A stretch of 64,000 nt of DNA from Fabrea salina (GCA_022984795.1 JALIHJ010000059.1:1-64000), one strand, 5' to 3'. Counted from the first letter of the stretch, positions 1 through 9,569 are shown. Numbers and translations are program-made. Notes: generated by a model from the sequence alone, not told the origin.

Positions 1-484
1 ACACCCTAACACCCTAACACCCTAACACCTAACACTAATTTACCCTAACACCCTAACACCCTAACACCCTAACACCTAACACCTAACACCTAACACCCTA
101 ACACCCTAACACCTAACCTAACACCTAACACCCTAACACCCTAACACCCTAACACCCTAACACCCTAACACCCCTAACACCCTAACACCCTAACACCCTA
201 ACACCCTAGCACCTAACACCCTAACACCCTAACACCCTAACACCCTAACACCCCTAACACCCTAACACCCTAACACCCTAACACCTAACACCCTAACACT
301 AACACCCTAACACCCTAACACCCTAGCACCCTAACACCCTAACACCCTAACACCCTAACACCCTAACACCCTAACACCCTAACACCCTAACACCCTAACA
401 CCCTAACACCCTAACACCCTAACACCCTAACACCTAACACCCTAACACCCTAACACCTAACACCCTAACACCCTAACACCCTAA
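1..484. repeat. Telomere repeat array, CCCTAACA type
   Basis: The sequence is a tandem array whose commonest unit is CCCTAACA (C-rich strand running 5'->3' into the chromosome, as expected at a left end). This 8-base unit is the known telomere repeat of the heterotrich ciliates Stentor and Blepharisma. Many units are 7 bases (CCTAACA), some have an extra C, two read CCCTAGCA (204-211 and 321-328), and there is an odd interruption near 30-50. The array ends sharply at 484, where unique sequence begins. Confidence 0.95.
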
Positions 485-561
485 TTACTTCTTATAGCAG
501 AAGAGTAACTAAACACTTTTTTCATGTTTTAAGCTTTTAAGTCACGACTGACTGTAATAAA

Positions 562-1082
562 ATGTCTTATTATAAGTACCTCGAAAAGTATCCGGCTGCT
601 TTCTTGAGGAAGTACCAAACAGGGACTTACATCCAGCTTCAGCGTTCAGCCAGTACGCCGACATCGTTAACATGAACGCAACCCAGACTTTGAGTTTGAA
701 CGAAGACATTACTATGAAGGTTGAAAGCCCCTTATAACATTTCTAACTTCACCAAGGCTTTATGGCTATTTTGTACTGGTACTTCTACCACGTAGACATG
801 TACTCCCGGCAAACTCGCTGAGGAACAGACTGCGTTCTTGCAAAACTTACAAGATGTGGAACAGGATTGAGGCCATTGCAGCAAAGCACTCGGTTGAACA
901 TGGAGCTCCTACAGAGAAAGGATACAACAACTCTGGCTGGACAGCTACGGACTGACTCGCGAGCAGTACGAAACTGTGAAACGAAGTGCAACGAGGGCGA
1001 GGACGTCGACGCTTTTGCATCAGTTGGTTTGAAGTGGGACCCCAACCTCAACCTAGTTAAAATCAAAGAGGAGGAAGAATAA
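562..1082 (+). pseudogene. Frame-broken unidentified subtelomeric gene
   Basis: No single frame is open, but protein-like stretches appear in different frames on the plus strand. An ATG at 562 starts a frame reading MSYYKYLEKYPAAFLRKY. A hydrophobic stretch with YGYFVLVLLP lies near 740-770. A charged C-terminal piece ending in KIKEEEE stops with TAA at 1080-1082. I do not recognise the protein; its size and a single hydrophobic stretch would fit a small membrane or mitochondrial protein, which is a guess. The next gene (eIF3b) starts 16 nt further on. The breaks may be consensus errors at the contig end or real decay. Confidence 0.35.
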
Positions 1083-1098
1083 ATAAAGTCTCCTAAAT

Positions 1099-3115
1099 AT
1101 GGAAGCTTCAAGGCTTTTAGAAGAACTCATCAAGTGCAAAATAGCCCTTGCAGAGAGTCTAATTCTTACAAGGAACCTCCGCCAGTGTTCGAGATGAACT
1201 GGAGCAATCGCGTCATTGTATCAAACTTACCAGTAGTAGGCAACGAAAAGAAAGACTTACTCGTAAAGTAATTGCTAAAGTTCTCTCTAAAGCTGCACAC
1301 CCCATTGACACCCAAGCTATTGAAATGCCTATGCAAGACAACTCCAGCCAGAGTTTGTGTTCATCACTTACCCCAGCGAAGAAGAAGCAAAACAGCCGTA
1401 CAAAAATGCAACGGAATCAACTTTGACAAAAAGCACCAAGTCACAGTGGTGTCTTTGGAAGAGTTCCAGCGCCTCATGGAGACCCCTGACAGGTACAAAG
1501 AACCCCAGAATTTACTCTACAAAGTGAACTTAAGAGTTGGCTTGCTGACTCCCGGGAAGGGACCAGTTCGTGGTTAGGTTCGAGGAACAAAACTAAGGTG
1601 CTTTGGAACGACCAGATTTCTGGAGTGCCTGAACTAGTGAGTGCAGGACCAGAAGACAGAGTTTGGACAGACAGATTTGTAAAGTGGTCTTCACAGGGCA
1701 CTTACCTAGCAACTCTGCACTCCAGAGGGGTAGTTGTTGGGGAGGTCAGGTTTCGAAATGATGCAGTTTTCACACAACGGAGTTAGCAACTTAGAGTTTT
1801 CTCCCTGCGAAAGGTACTTGCTTACTTACAGTGGAGGGTTCAGCAGTAAGTACATAGTTTGGGACTTAATGACAGGAGAGGACTTAAGGACTTTTCAGGC
1901 AGTGAAGAGCCTTGGGGAGTCTTTAAGTGGAACTTCGACGGAAACTACATAGCAAGGAAGGGAGAAGGGGTTTATAAGTCTGTTCGAGACTCCTGGAATG
2001 GGCATGGTGGAAGACCCTGACGGAAACAAAGTGCCCATTGCTGTTCCAGACCTGAGTGGACTTTGCCTGGAGTCCCACTCAAAACTTAATAAGTTTCAAC
2101 ACAAAGAACGCGAAGCCAAACCTGCCAGTATCCGCATTATGAAAGTTCCTTCTCGCGAAATAGTTTCCTAACAAAATGCTTTTGATGTGCTTGGTTGCAA
2201 AATGCACTGGCAAAGCAACGGAGAGTACTTAGTGAACTTAATCACCACCAAGCACAAGAACTCCACTGCACCCAAAGACAGCCAACTCCAGACTTTCTTT
2301 ATCAAGAAAAAAGGAATCCCTGTTGACACAGTGACTCTCCCCAACACAGTAGTGATCCAGTTAGCTTGGGAGCCAACTTCCAATAAGTTCGCTGTTAACT
2401 ACTCAATTGCCCAACTTACTTACGAGTTGACGTTTACCAGATTGAAAGCGAGAACCTAAAAAAGTAGGTGAAGCAGAAGCGGAACAGGTCTATACTGTGG
2501 AGCGCCTCAGGGAGGGAACTTCATTACCTTCAACTACCCACAAATGAAGCAAAACGCAGAGGGCAAAATTACTTTTTACAGCTTAAAACAAAGCAACGTT
2601 TACGAAATAGACGAGAAAGTCCACATGAACATGAACCACGTAGAGTGGGACCCCAGTGGACGTTACTTGATTTTCAGCCTACCAACAAGACCTATCCACA
2701 CACTCGCAACCCACACAAGGTTCGGGCTTTGTGATTTGGACTTGCCAAGGAGTTGAGATCTACACTGGAGCTTACGAAAAGTTCACCAGATTTCATGGCG
2801 TCCCCGTCCTAAAAGCATGCTTTCTGAAGAAGACGAAAAAAGTAGAAGCTTCATTGACTTCACAATGAAAAGTACGAACAAGAAGACAGAAAAGCCAAGC
2901 GCGAAGCTAGAGAAGCTAGAGAAAAAGAACAAGCAGTTATGAAGCAAGAGTTCTTCCGCCACATCGAAAAGTACAAAAAAAGATTGGGAGAAGACACTGC
3001 TAGTGAAAGAGCCAGCATCCTTGGCTGTACCGACGAAGAGTCACGGCAAGGTGGAAAAGATCACTGAACCCGTCGAAGCTATCATTAAAGTCGAGACAAA
3101 CTTATTTCTTCTAAG
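1099..3115 (+). pseudogene. EIF3B: eIF3 subunit b gene, frame-broken
   Basis: Pieces in several plus-strand frames line up in order with translation initiation factor eIF3b, the WD40 scaffold subunit of the eIF3 complex. The N-terminal RRM shows NRVIVSNLPVVGNEKK and FVFITYPSEEEAKQ, followed by NGINFDKKHQVTVVSLEEF. Next come blades such as WTDRFVKWSSQGTYLATLH, NLEFSPCERYLLTYSGG with YIVWDLMTGEDLRTF, GCKMHWQSNGEYLVNLI, VIQLAWEPTSNKFAVNY and HVEWDPSGRYLIFSLPT. The charged C-terminal region is near 2820-3050. The family consensus is preserved on both sides of each break, so decay, if real, is recent; low-accuracy consensus near the telomere is the simpler reading. The ATG at 1099 is the likely start and the end is approximate. 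Confidence 0.75.
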
Positions 3116-3163
3116 TAATTTCAGTAAAGAATTCTGCAATAATGCCATTTAAGGATATATAAA

Positions 3164-4144
3164 ATGCAGTCCCAAGATTTAAAGTTACGCAAAAAGAAGC
3201 TTTAGGACTCCTAGCAGAGTACGGTCGTTCAGGAGTCTGAGAAAGAAATTTCTTCTAAGCGCCTTGCAAAGGTTTCTCCCGGAACTAAGAGCTCCCTTAG
3301 TAGAAGTTACTCCCAGAAATTTTTCAGTCCACTAAAATATCTACTAGTCTTTCTGAAATCATTAAAAGCCCAGAAAATTCCACTTTTTCCAGGCCAGAAA
3401 TCCAACCCGGTAAAAAAGGGAACATTCTGTTTTCCGTTGAAAACTCAAAAGAAGTCCTTCTAGGCCGGGTCCCGTTCAAAAAGAAGCACTAAAGAAATAA
3501 CTAAGCGAACCCAAGCAACTCCTTCAAAAAGACCACAGAAAACTAACACCACCACTCAAAGCATCCACTCCGAAACCCTAGTCCTTAGTGGACTTACTGT
3601 GGGTTACACCAAATTTCTGGTTGAGGATATGCTTAAGCCTTTAAAAGTCGTTTCAGTCAACATCACAAGCAAAACCACTAACGGAAAACCTTCCAAGTCA
3701 GCTACTGTGGTGCTCCAAAATCCTTCAGACTCTGCTTTAGCGTCCTTAAAAACTCTTCTCAAGAAGAAAGGACTGACTCTAAAGCACTTGTCTGAAAAAG
3801 AAGCCCTGCCACAGAGACCTCCTGAATTCAACCCTGACGAAGAACTATTATTTGAACCTGTGAGTCCAGAAGACTACTGCAGTGAAATCTCTTTGTTCCA
3901 AACTCCAGAAACATCTAAAAGAATCAAAAGGTCAAGCAGCTTCACCAACTCTCCTACTCCTAATAAGTCTACTAGGCCCAAGGCGAAGTCCATAATAAAA
4001 GACCGCGAGTTAAAAGTCAACCCCGACACTCCAGATTCTGCTCCTTGCCTTCCAACTAACTCTTCTGACTCAACCCAACTCGGAACTCCTAACTTCAAGA
4101 AAGTCCGGTTCTGCAATAGAGTTTTAATATTAAACAAGCACTAA
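3164..4144 (+). CDS. Unknown Ser/Thr- and Lys-rich protein; 5' part frame-broken
   Basis: A clean frame runs from about 3464 to the TAA at 4142-4144, but its only early start would be a GTG at 3599. A likely true ATG lies at 3164, just after a TATA-like stretch (GGATATATAAA). Between 3164 and about 3470 the coding signal jumps between frames, as in the broken eIF3b gene upstream. The product is rich in Ser, Thr, Pro and Lys, with basic patches such as KRIKRSS and RPKAKS, and looks largely disordered and possibly nuclear. I recognise no domain. The stop codon is followed at once, with no spacer, by the ATG of the NOL9-like gene. Confidence 0.5.
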
Positions 4145-5053
4145 ATGGTAAGTTTGGTTTTTGGCACAAGTGAGTATGCGTGCAGAGAAGACTTTTTGCT
4201 AGAAACTGACTTAGCCCACCCTATCAAGGGCCCTCCTGGTTTAGTGAGTTTGTGGCAAGGAGACCAAATGGTGCTTGCTTACTACATTGGCTACTTTAGC
4301 CCCAAACACTCAGTGTTTAGGTACTTAGAGTGCATAAGTAAGTGCTACCACTACTACAAGTCTAGATTTGCTGAAAAAACCTTACTTGTGCACTTCCATG
4401 GCTGGAGCACAGGCTTCGGAAAAGTTCTGTTGGCTGACGTACTGAGAATCACACAACCTTCGCACATAGTTGAGTACTACAAAAACGAAGTTACACACCC
4501 TGAAGTGCTCAAAGAAACCTCTAGTTTGCTTGAAGGATTCTTTTACTCAGTTACTCCTAAAGTCACAGTAAGTAAGTCCAAGGATAAAAACAAAGGCGAC
4601 CTTAAGTTTGAAAGAGCCAACAACTTAGAAACTTACTTCGGAAAGGTAGGCAGAAGCATAGCTGACACCTACACAAAACTAGTTCCTTACTCAAGGTTTT
4701 ACACCCAACTCAAAATAGTTCTGAACGGAGAGCCAATGCTTGAAGAGTTATACCCAGGATTGCTGGGAAAAGTATGTGGGCTCTGCAAAGTTACTGACGA
4801 GTGCTTAGGCATAGGCATAATTAGGGACATCAACTTTGAAACAGGACTAATATACATCCTGGCAAAAGTTGAAGACCTTTCAGAAGCAGAAGTAGTCCAA
4901 GTAGTTTCGGGCGAAGGCTGCTTGGAAATGTGCAAACACTCCCTTTGGGACGAGTTTTTCTTTGGAAAGTTCGAAACAGAGCCCCAAGGAATGCTTTTCT
5001 TAACAACTATGACTGACACACTACAGAAAAGACACCCTCCTAAAAAGTCTTAA
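4145..5053 (+). CDS. NOL9/GRC3-like polynucleotide kinase family protein lacking the P-loop
   Basis: The 302-residue product matches the central and C-terminal parts of NOL9/Grc3, the nucleolar polynucleotide 5'-kinase of pre-rRNA (ITS2) processing. Family landmarks in order are ETDLAHPIKGPPGLVSL (residues ~20-36, equivalent to the family's DLGQxEFxPPGxxSL), HFHGWSTGFGKVLL (~84-97, the TMGW block), ITQPSHIVEYY, and the C-terminal VCGLCKVTDECLGIGIIRDI. The family's Walker A motif (GPKNxGKST), which should sit about 30 residues before ETDL, is absent: only ~20 residues precede that block and no GxxxxGK[ST] occurs in any frame just upstream. It may be a non-catalytic paralogue or a truncated gene. 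It directly abuts the upstream stop codon. Confidence 0.7.
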   Translation: MVSLVFGTSEYACREDFLLETDLAHPIKGPPGLVSLWQGDQMVLAYYIGYFSPKHSVFRYLECISKCYHYYKSRFAEKTLLVHFHGWSTGFGKVLLADVLRITQPSHIVEYYKNEVTHPEVLKETSSLLEGFFYSVTPKVTVSKSKDKNKGDLKFERANNLETYFGKVGRSIADTYTKLVPYSRFYTQLKIVLNGEPMLEELYPGLLGKVCGLCKVTDECLGIGIIRDINFETGLIYILAKVEDLSEAEVVQVVSGEGCLEMCKHSLWDEFFFGKFETEPQGMLFLTTMTDTLQKRHPPKKS

Positions 5054-5136
5054 TATAATTGCTTGGGCCAAAATAGACCACAAAATAAATGGCATGCTAA
5101 CTAATTAGGCACAATAATTCCTTTCCTGATAAAAAT

Positions 5137-6687
5137 ATGTTGAATAAAATTGGGCAATCTATTGAGGTCCTTTTGGCTTATCTGGACTTAGAAGAAACCC
5201 TTCAGTTGCAAAAGATAAGCAAGTCTTACGGGAGAATGGTTTCTAATTGCGCGGGATCTATTTTGAGATTGCATGGAGAGCACCTTCAGAAGCACCTAAA
5301 AAGCGAACTAATACTGGTCTTGGCGCAGCTGATTAGGAAGAGTAAGGGTCACGTTTCGTTGGATTTGAGCGAGTATAAGTTAAGTGGCCAAGAGTCTTCG
5401 CTGTTAGCGGCTTCTTTGGAGTATACTGGTTCCACTGTTATTTCACTGAAAATGAACCTGACAACCAGTTCGGTAGAGTATTTTGAAGAAGCACTTGGCA
5501 AATGCGCCTTGAGGCACTTGGAGCTTCAACTGAGTCATGAAGACCAAAAAGGAGCAGAAGCACTTGGCAGAGCACTTGTCTCTTCGAGTGTGTTTTCTCT
5601 GGTTTTGAAAATTGACTTTGACCAAAACACTAAAGGAACCGCCCAGACTTTTTTAAAGCCTTTATGTACTGCTTTAAGTGCCTCTAAAGTCAAAACTCTG
5701 GACTTAAAGTGTTACTACTTGTCTGCTGAAGACTTAAGCTTGCTTGGAGCAACCTTTGCCAGGTCTAGACTTGAGTCACTTGACTTAGGAACTAACCAGG
5801 TTTCAGAGGAAGCCATTGGAACTATAACCCAAGCAGTTTCCGAGTCTTTTTTGAAGAAGCTCGACTTAAGGTTGAACTCTGTTGGGCCAGAGGGCTGTGA
5901 AGCTTTAGCAAGGGTTCTTCCAAGCTCTCAACTTAAGTCGCTCAATTTAGAGTTTAACTCGATTCATACAAAAGGAGCTAGGGCTATAGCAGAGGTGCTT
6001 CCTCGGTCACAACTAACTTCTTTGAACTTAAAAGGCAACTCTATAGGGGCAAATGGAGCCTTGGCTGTGTCTAAAGCACTTCCCTATTCGCGAATTACTA
6101 ACCTGAGCATGTACTACAACGAAATAGGACTAGAAGGAGCACAAGCACTAGCCAAAACTCTGCCTAACTCCAAAGTGACTCACCTTGACTTGTTTTATAA
6201 CGAGTTGGGCGAAGAGGGTGCGAAGGCACTATCAAACGCGCTTCCAAATTCCCAGGTAGTGTTTCTTAACTTGGGAAGTAACTGTATAGGCGACAAGGGC
6301 GCAGAAGCTTTGTCTGGGGCTCTTCCCAGTTCGAGGGTGAAAGACTTGAGTCTGCAGCACAACTGTATAGGAGTTGAAGGAGCTGAGTTCCTAGCCGAAG
6401 GACTTAAAAACTCAGACTTGTGCTCGGTGGACTTAGGGTACAATAAAATTGACGACTCAGGAGCAAAGGCTTTATCTAAGGCGCTTTGTTCAGTTAGCAG
6501 TTTGAACTTAAGGGCCAACTGCATTGGTGAAGAAGGTGCTGGAGTTTTGGTGGAGGCGCTTTCTTCGTCAAACGTTAGTTACATTAACTTAGAGCTGAAC
6601 CCTATTGGAGAGGCTGCGGAGAGGGCTTTGAAAGAACTATACTCCGGTTCTCCGCAAAGCGTTAAGTACACTTCCGGAGGTTTGTAA
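5137..6687 (+). CDS. Leucine-rich repeat protein (ribonuclease-inhibitor type), F-box-like N-terminus
   Basis: This 516-residue protein has an F-box-like first ~45 residues (VLLAYLDLEETLQLQKISKS). After it, about 14 leucine-rich repeats of 28 residues carry the pattern LDLxxNxIGxEGAxALAxALPxSxV, typical of the RNI/NLRC3 cytosolic class. It forms a tandem pair with the next gene (6709-8313), which has the same N-terminal layout, so the two probably arose by duplication. No signal peptide or membrane segment is seen. It could be a ubiquitin-ligase adaptor or another binding scaffold; no partner can be deduced. The ATG at 5137 is the first in frame after an A/T-rich spacer. Confidence 0.85.
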   Translation: MLNKIGQSIEVLLAYLDLEETLQLQKISKSYGRMVSNCAGSILRLHGEHLQKHLKSELILVLAQLIRKSKGHVSLDLSEYKLSGQESSLLAASLEYTGSTVISLKMNLTTSSVEYFEEALGKCALRHLELQLSHEDQKGAEALGRALVSSSVFSLVLKIDFDQNTKGTAQTFLKPLCTALSASKVKTLDLKCYYLSAEDLSLLGATFARSRLESLDLGTNQVSEEAIGTITQAVSESFLKKLDLRLNSVGPEGCEALARVLPSSQLKSLNLEFNSIHTKGARAIAEVLPRSQLTSLNLKGNSIGANGALAVSKALPYSRITNLSMYYNEIGLEGAQALAKTLPNSKVTHLDLFYNELGEEGAKALSNALPNSQVVFLNLGSNCIGDKGAEALSGALPSSRVKDLSLQHNCIGVEGAEFLAEGLKNSDLCSVDLGYNKIDDSGAKALSKALCSVSSLNLRANCIGEEGAGVLVEALSSSNVSYINLELNPIGEAAERALKELYSGSPQSVKYTSGGL

Positions 6688-6708
6688 GTTGTTTAATATT
6701 GAAATAAT

Positions 6709-8313
6709 ATGCTTGATCAGATTGGAAGTTGTGTTGGAGTTGTTTTTAAGTACTTGAAAGTAGAAGAGGTAGTTCTTTTAAAGTTCTTAAACAAGAGTTT
6801 TGGAAACTTAGTAAGTAACTACGCTGGAGTTGTGCTCAGACTTAAGCAGGACAAGTTGGAAAAGTTCAGTAAAGTTAAGAATCTGTGTTTACTTGTTTTG
6901 CATAGTAACAAGCCTCTGCAACTTGACTTGAGTACTTATATTTTAAGTAAGAGCCAAGTTACTAATCTTCTAAAAAGCATTCCTCTGAATTCAGAACTGA
7001 AGTTGCTGATTGAGGAAAGTACCTTTGCAAGCCTAGGAAACTTAACTTTGAAAATTACTTCTATGAAGCTTTTGCTAGACCAAGAGTGCATAGAGTGTGG
7101 AAAGCTTCTTAGTTACACTCTAACTCATGGGAACCTTAAGTCTGTTGCAATTTATGTGAGCAGTAACAAGTGGTACGACGAAAACACTTGGGAAGAGTTT
7201 TTGAGTTTCTTAAGAAAAGCACTAGTTAACTCAAGTGTTGAGTGCTTAGAGATGCCTCCTTTTTTGGACCTTGAAAAGGTGAAAACTCAGTACTTCCCTA
7301 TAAGCTTCCTGGAAGAAGAACCTAGTTTTATTGTTTGCAAGTGCATTGAAGCTATTAGGCTGTCAAACGTTAGTTACCTCGACTTATCCAACAACAGACT
7401 CCCGAAAGAAAGCATAGCAGTTTTACTTGAGTGCAACTTAGTGAGTTTGAAGCTTGTAAACTGCTACTTGGGGAACCAAGTTACTTGCATTCTTGAAAAG
7501 TTGAAACACTCAAACTTACAAAAGCTGTTTTTAGGACATAACACCTTCACTAAGCACTCAGCTGAGATGCTGTGTGAAGTGCTTCCAAACTCAAACTTAA
7601 CTACTCTTTCTCTGAGAAGAACTTACATTAACTGGGGAAATTCGCTTTTTGAAAGCTTGTCTTTTTCTGGAGTGAAGTCCATTGACTTGTCTCTTAACTC
7701 AGTTCAAATTAAGGGTGTGTCCGAGTTTTCGCTTCTTAAAGTACGTTGTTTAAATCTTAGTAATAATGCTTTGGATTCAGAAGCTGCCAGAACTATAGGA
7801 CACTTGCTTGAGAATTCTAGCTTAGTTAGTTTGAACCTTTCTCAGAACCAAATAGAAGACCTAACTAGCATCTGCAAAAACTTAAACGAGTTGCAGTGCT
7901 TAGACTTAAGTCAAAACTTTATGAGTGACTTTTGTGCTGAGTCCTTAGCCCAAGCACTTCCAAACTCTAAGCTCACTGAGTTGTTTTTGGAGTTCAATGA
8001 GTTCACCGACAAAGGCGCGGAGTTGTTGTTGAACTCAGCTTGCAAGCTAAAGTCACTTGACTTAGGGCACAACAAACTTACTTCAAAGTCAACTAAAGCA
8101 CTAGCAAGTGCTATTCCAAAGACCCAAATAGCTTACTTAAGTTTAAGGGGAAACGAGCTAAATGAAGAAGTAATCAAAATTTTTCTAAGCTCACTTCCGT
8201 TTTCAAGAATCAAAGCTTTAAAAGTAAACTTAGCCAGGCAAAAAACCTACGTTGTTTCGCAATTGAAACAGCTGTGTTATGAATTAGAAATAGACTTGCC
8301 TTTTAATCATTAA
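6709..8313 (+). CDS. Leucine-rich repeat protein, paralogue of the upstream LRR gene
   Basis: This 534-residue protein begins much like its neighbour (MLDQIGSCVGVVFKYLKVEE against MLNKIGQSIEVLLAYLDLEE), an F-box-like segment. Degenerate LRRs follow from about residue 170 to 500, for example VSYLDLSNNRLPKESI, LVSLNLSQNQIEDL and LKSLDLGHNKLTSKSTKALA. The repeats are less regular than in the upstream copy and some are lost in residues 60-200. It starts 21 nt after the upstream stop and ends 2 nt before the next ATG, so the three genes form a tight head-to-tail run. Function is unknown; protein binding is the safe inference. Confidence 0.82.
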   Translation: MLDQIGSCVGVVFKYLKVEEVVLLKFLNKSFGNLVSNYAGVVLRLKQDKLEKFSKVKNLCLLVLHSNKPLQLDLSTYILSKSQVTNLLKSIPLNSELKLLIEESTFASLGNLTLKITSMKLLLDQECIECGKLLSYTLTHGNLKSVAIYVSSNKWYDENTWEEFLSFLRKALVNSSVECLEMPPFLDLEKVKTQYFPISFLEEEPSFIVCKCIEAIRLSNVSYLDLSNNRLPKESIAVLLECNLVSLKLVNCYLGNQVTCILEKLKHSNLQKLFLGHNTFTKHSAEMLCEVLPNSNLTTLSLRRTYINWGNSLFESLSFSGVKSIDLSLNSVQIKGVSEFSLLKVRCLNLSNNALDSEAARTIGHLLENSSLVSLNLSQNQIEDLTSICKNLNELQCLDLSQNFMSDFCAESLAQALPNSKLTELFLEFNEFTDKGAELLLNSACKLKSLDLGHNKLTSKSTKALASAIPKTQIAYLSLRGNELNEEVIKIFLSSLPFSRIKALKVNLARQKTYVVSQLKQLCYELEIDLPFNH

Positions 8314-8315
8314 TA

Positions 8316-8642
8316 ATGGACAAATTACTAGAGCCCATCGCTGAAAGAATCGAGAAAAAAACCTTTGCATTGAAGTTGCCTTCTTTGGTAAGAACTCAGA
8401 CCCAAAACCAAGTGTATTCGAACACTAGCGACAGAGTTAAGTTTAAGAGGAAACTTTCAAGAATCTCCCTTGATACAAAATTATGGGAGATTTACCTGTC
8501 GGAGCCTAAGTCCAAAAAGCTCATACATAGCTACAGAGAAGCGAAACTAAGCGAACTACTGAAACAACTAAATAGAGAAAAGTTTTCAAAGGCCACGAAG
8601 GTAAACTACTTTAAAAATAAACCCAAATGGTTGAAAGCTTAA
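8316..8642 (+). CDS. Small basic protein of unknown function
   Basis: The 108-residue product is Lys-rich with a mostly helical look (KLSELLKQLNREKFSKATKV). I recognise no family. The ATG is 2 nt after the stop of the LRR gene, spacing seen between other real genes here. Codon use resembles its neighbours. A purely spurious ORF of this length directly behind a stop is possible but less likely. Confidence 0.5.
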   Translation: MDKLLEPIAERIEKKTFALKLPSLVRTQTQNQVYSNTSDRVKFKRKLSRISLDTKLWEIYLSEPKSKKLIHSYREAKLSELLKQLNREKFSKATKVNYFKNKPKWLKA

Positions 8643-8867
8643 ATATGCGTTTTAAATATGTTTCAAAAAATGAAATAATTCGGAACTATCCCAACATAAA
8701 TGGCATTATAAACACAACATATATAGAAAAGACTTAACACAATCAAACATTCCTAATAGACCTTGGACATGAACTCCAAAACTAAGAACTTGCATTTTCT
8801 TTTAGTTTAGGTAGTTAAACTCCTAAGCACTTACTGAACTAAGGCTTAATTAAGTAATCTATTTACA

Positions 8868-9197
8868 CTACTTAGTTGTTTTTTCAGGGTCGATTTTTTC
8901 CTTTACAAAGTTGGTGAGTTCTGCTAAGTAAGCCCCTCCTGGGTTCTTAACTTTGCCTGTTATAATGTCTTGCAAGTGGGAAGGTTCTTGGCTGAGAACT
9001 TCATTGTGGAACTGGATGAGCTGGTCTCTGTTCATGGAACTCAAGTTGTTTTTGGACCACTCCAAAAGGATGTTTTCTAAGTCTTGAGGAGCAACTCTGA
9101 GGATTTCGTCCTGCACTAGAATTCTGACTTGCTCTGTGTTTTCGGGGAAGATGAGTGGGAACTTCTGAGACATAAGTCTTCTGAGATTTAAGAACAT
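8868..9197 (-). CDS. SDHAF2/SdhE-like small protein (possible succinate dehydrogenase assembly factor)
   Basis: The 109-residue product has a helical core (DLENILLEWSKNNLSSMNRD, then QLIQFHNEVL and LQDIITGK) that follows the layout of SDHAF2/SdhE, the factor that helps attach FAD to succinate dehydrogenase: L-rich helix, a Met-x-x-x-QL segment, and a final I-TG. The family's RGxxE motif, important for flavinylation, is not seen at the expected place (APQDLE instead). The N-terminus (MFLNLRRLMSQKF) could be a mitochondrial targeting peptide. It stops with TAG and is divergent from the 9223 gene across 25 nt. The assignment rests on pattern only. Confidence 0.45.
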   Translation of the reverse strand: MFLNLRRLMSQKFPLIFPENTEQVRILVQDEILRVAPQDLENILLEWSKNNLSSMNRDQLIQFHNEVLSQEPSHLQDIITGKVKNPGGAYLAELTNFVKEKIDPEKTTK

Positions 9198-9222
9198 TTT
9201 TATGTGTAGGAAAAACTAATAA

Positions 9223-9561
9223 ATGCTCAAGCCCAAATCAACTAAAAGAAGAAACAGCTGTTCTCTAAAGTTCGAGAACTTAAGAATAAGAACCCGCTTA
9301 AGCACTAGAAGGCTGTCGTTCGAAGCACATGAGACTCCAAAGACAGGTAGGTGGGTGTCAACTCAGTTAAATTCCCAATTTTTCAAAAAGCCAATAGTTA
9401 CTAGCTTTGAACCCTCAGTTTACAAAGGAGGAGGGTTCTTTACAAAAGGACTCGAAAGGCTTCGAACTACTCACTTGTACAAATCGCCGAAGAATTCCCT
9501 AAACTTAAGAAACAAATTTGTGTTAACTGGAAAACAGGCTAAAATGAATCAAAAGAATTAA
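9223..9561 (+). CDS. Small basic protein of unknown function
   Basis: The 112-residue product is very basic and Ser/Thr-rich (for example STKRRNSCSL and RLSTRRLSFE), without a recognised domain. The RRLSF and RRNSC motifs resemble basophilic kinase sites. It starts with ATG in the usual A-rich context (AATAAATG), 25 nt from the divergent SDHAF2-like gene, and its stop lies 8 nt from the convergent dynein stop. It may be a cytoskeletal or ciliary accessory protein, but nothing in the sequence proves that. Confidence 0.5.
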   Translation: MLKPKSTKRRNSCSLKFENLRIRTRLSTRRLSFEAHETPKTGRWVSTQLNSQFFKKPIVTSFEPSVYKGGGFFTKGLERLRTTHLYKSPKNSLNLRNKFVLTGKQAKMNQKN

Positions 9562-9569
9562 GAACTAAA

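Noticed and set aside
562-1082. TGA codons in one frame that could read as Trp
   Set aside because: The frame also carries other breaks and cannot be aligned to a known protein, so it is no evidence for a code change.
785-1111. 108-codon minus-strand ORF in the broken subtelomeric region
   Set aside because: It lies across plus-strand coding remnants and its product looks like reverse-strand translation.
4080-4200. A P-loop for the NOL9-like gene hidden in another frame
   Set aside because: All three plus frames were read around the start and none contains GxxxxGK[ST].
5086-8706. TAAATGGCAT repeated at 5086-5095 and 8697-8706
   Set aside because: A 10-base A/T-rich match in two spacers is expected by chance and the flanks do not match.
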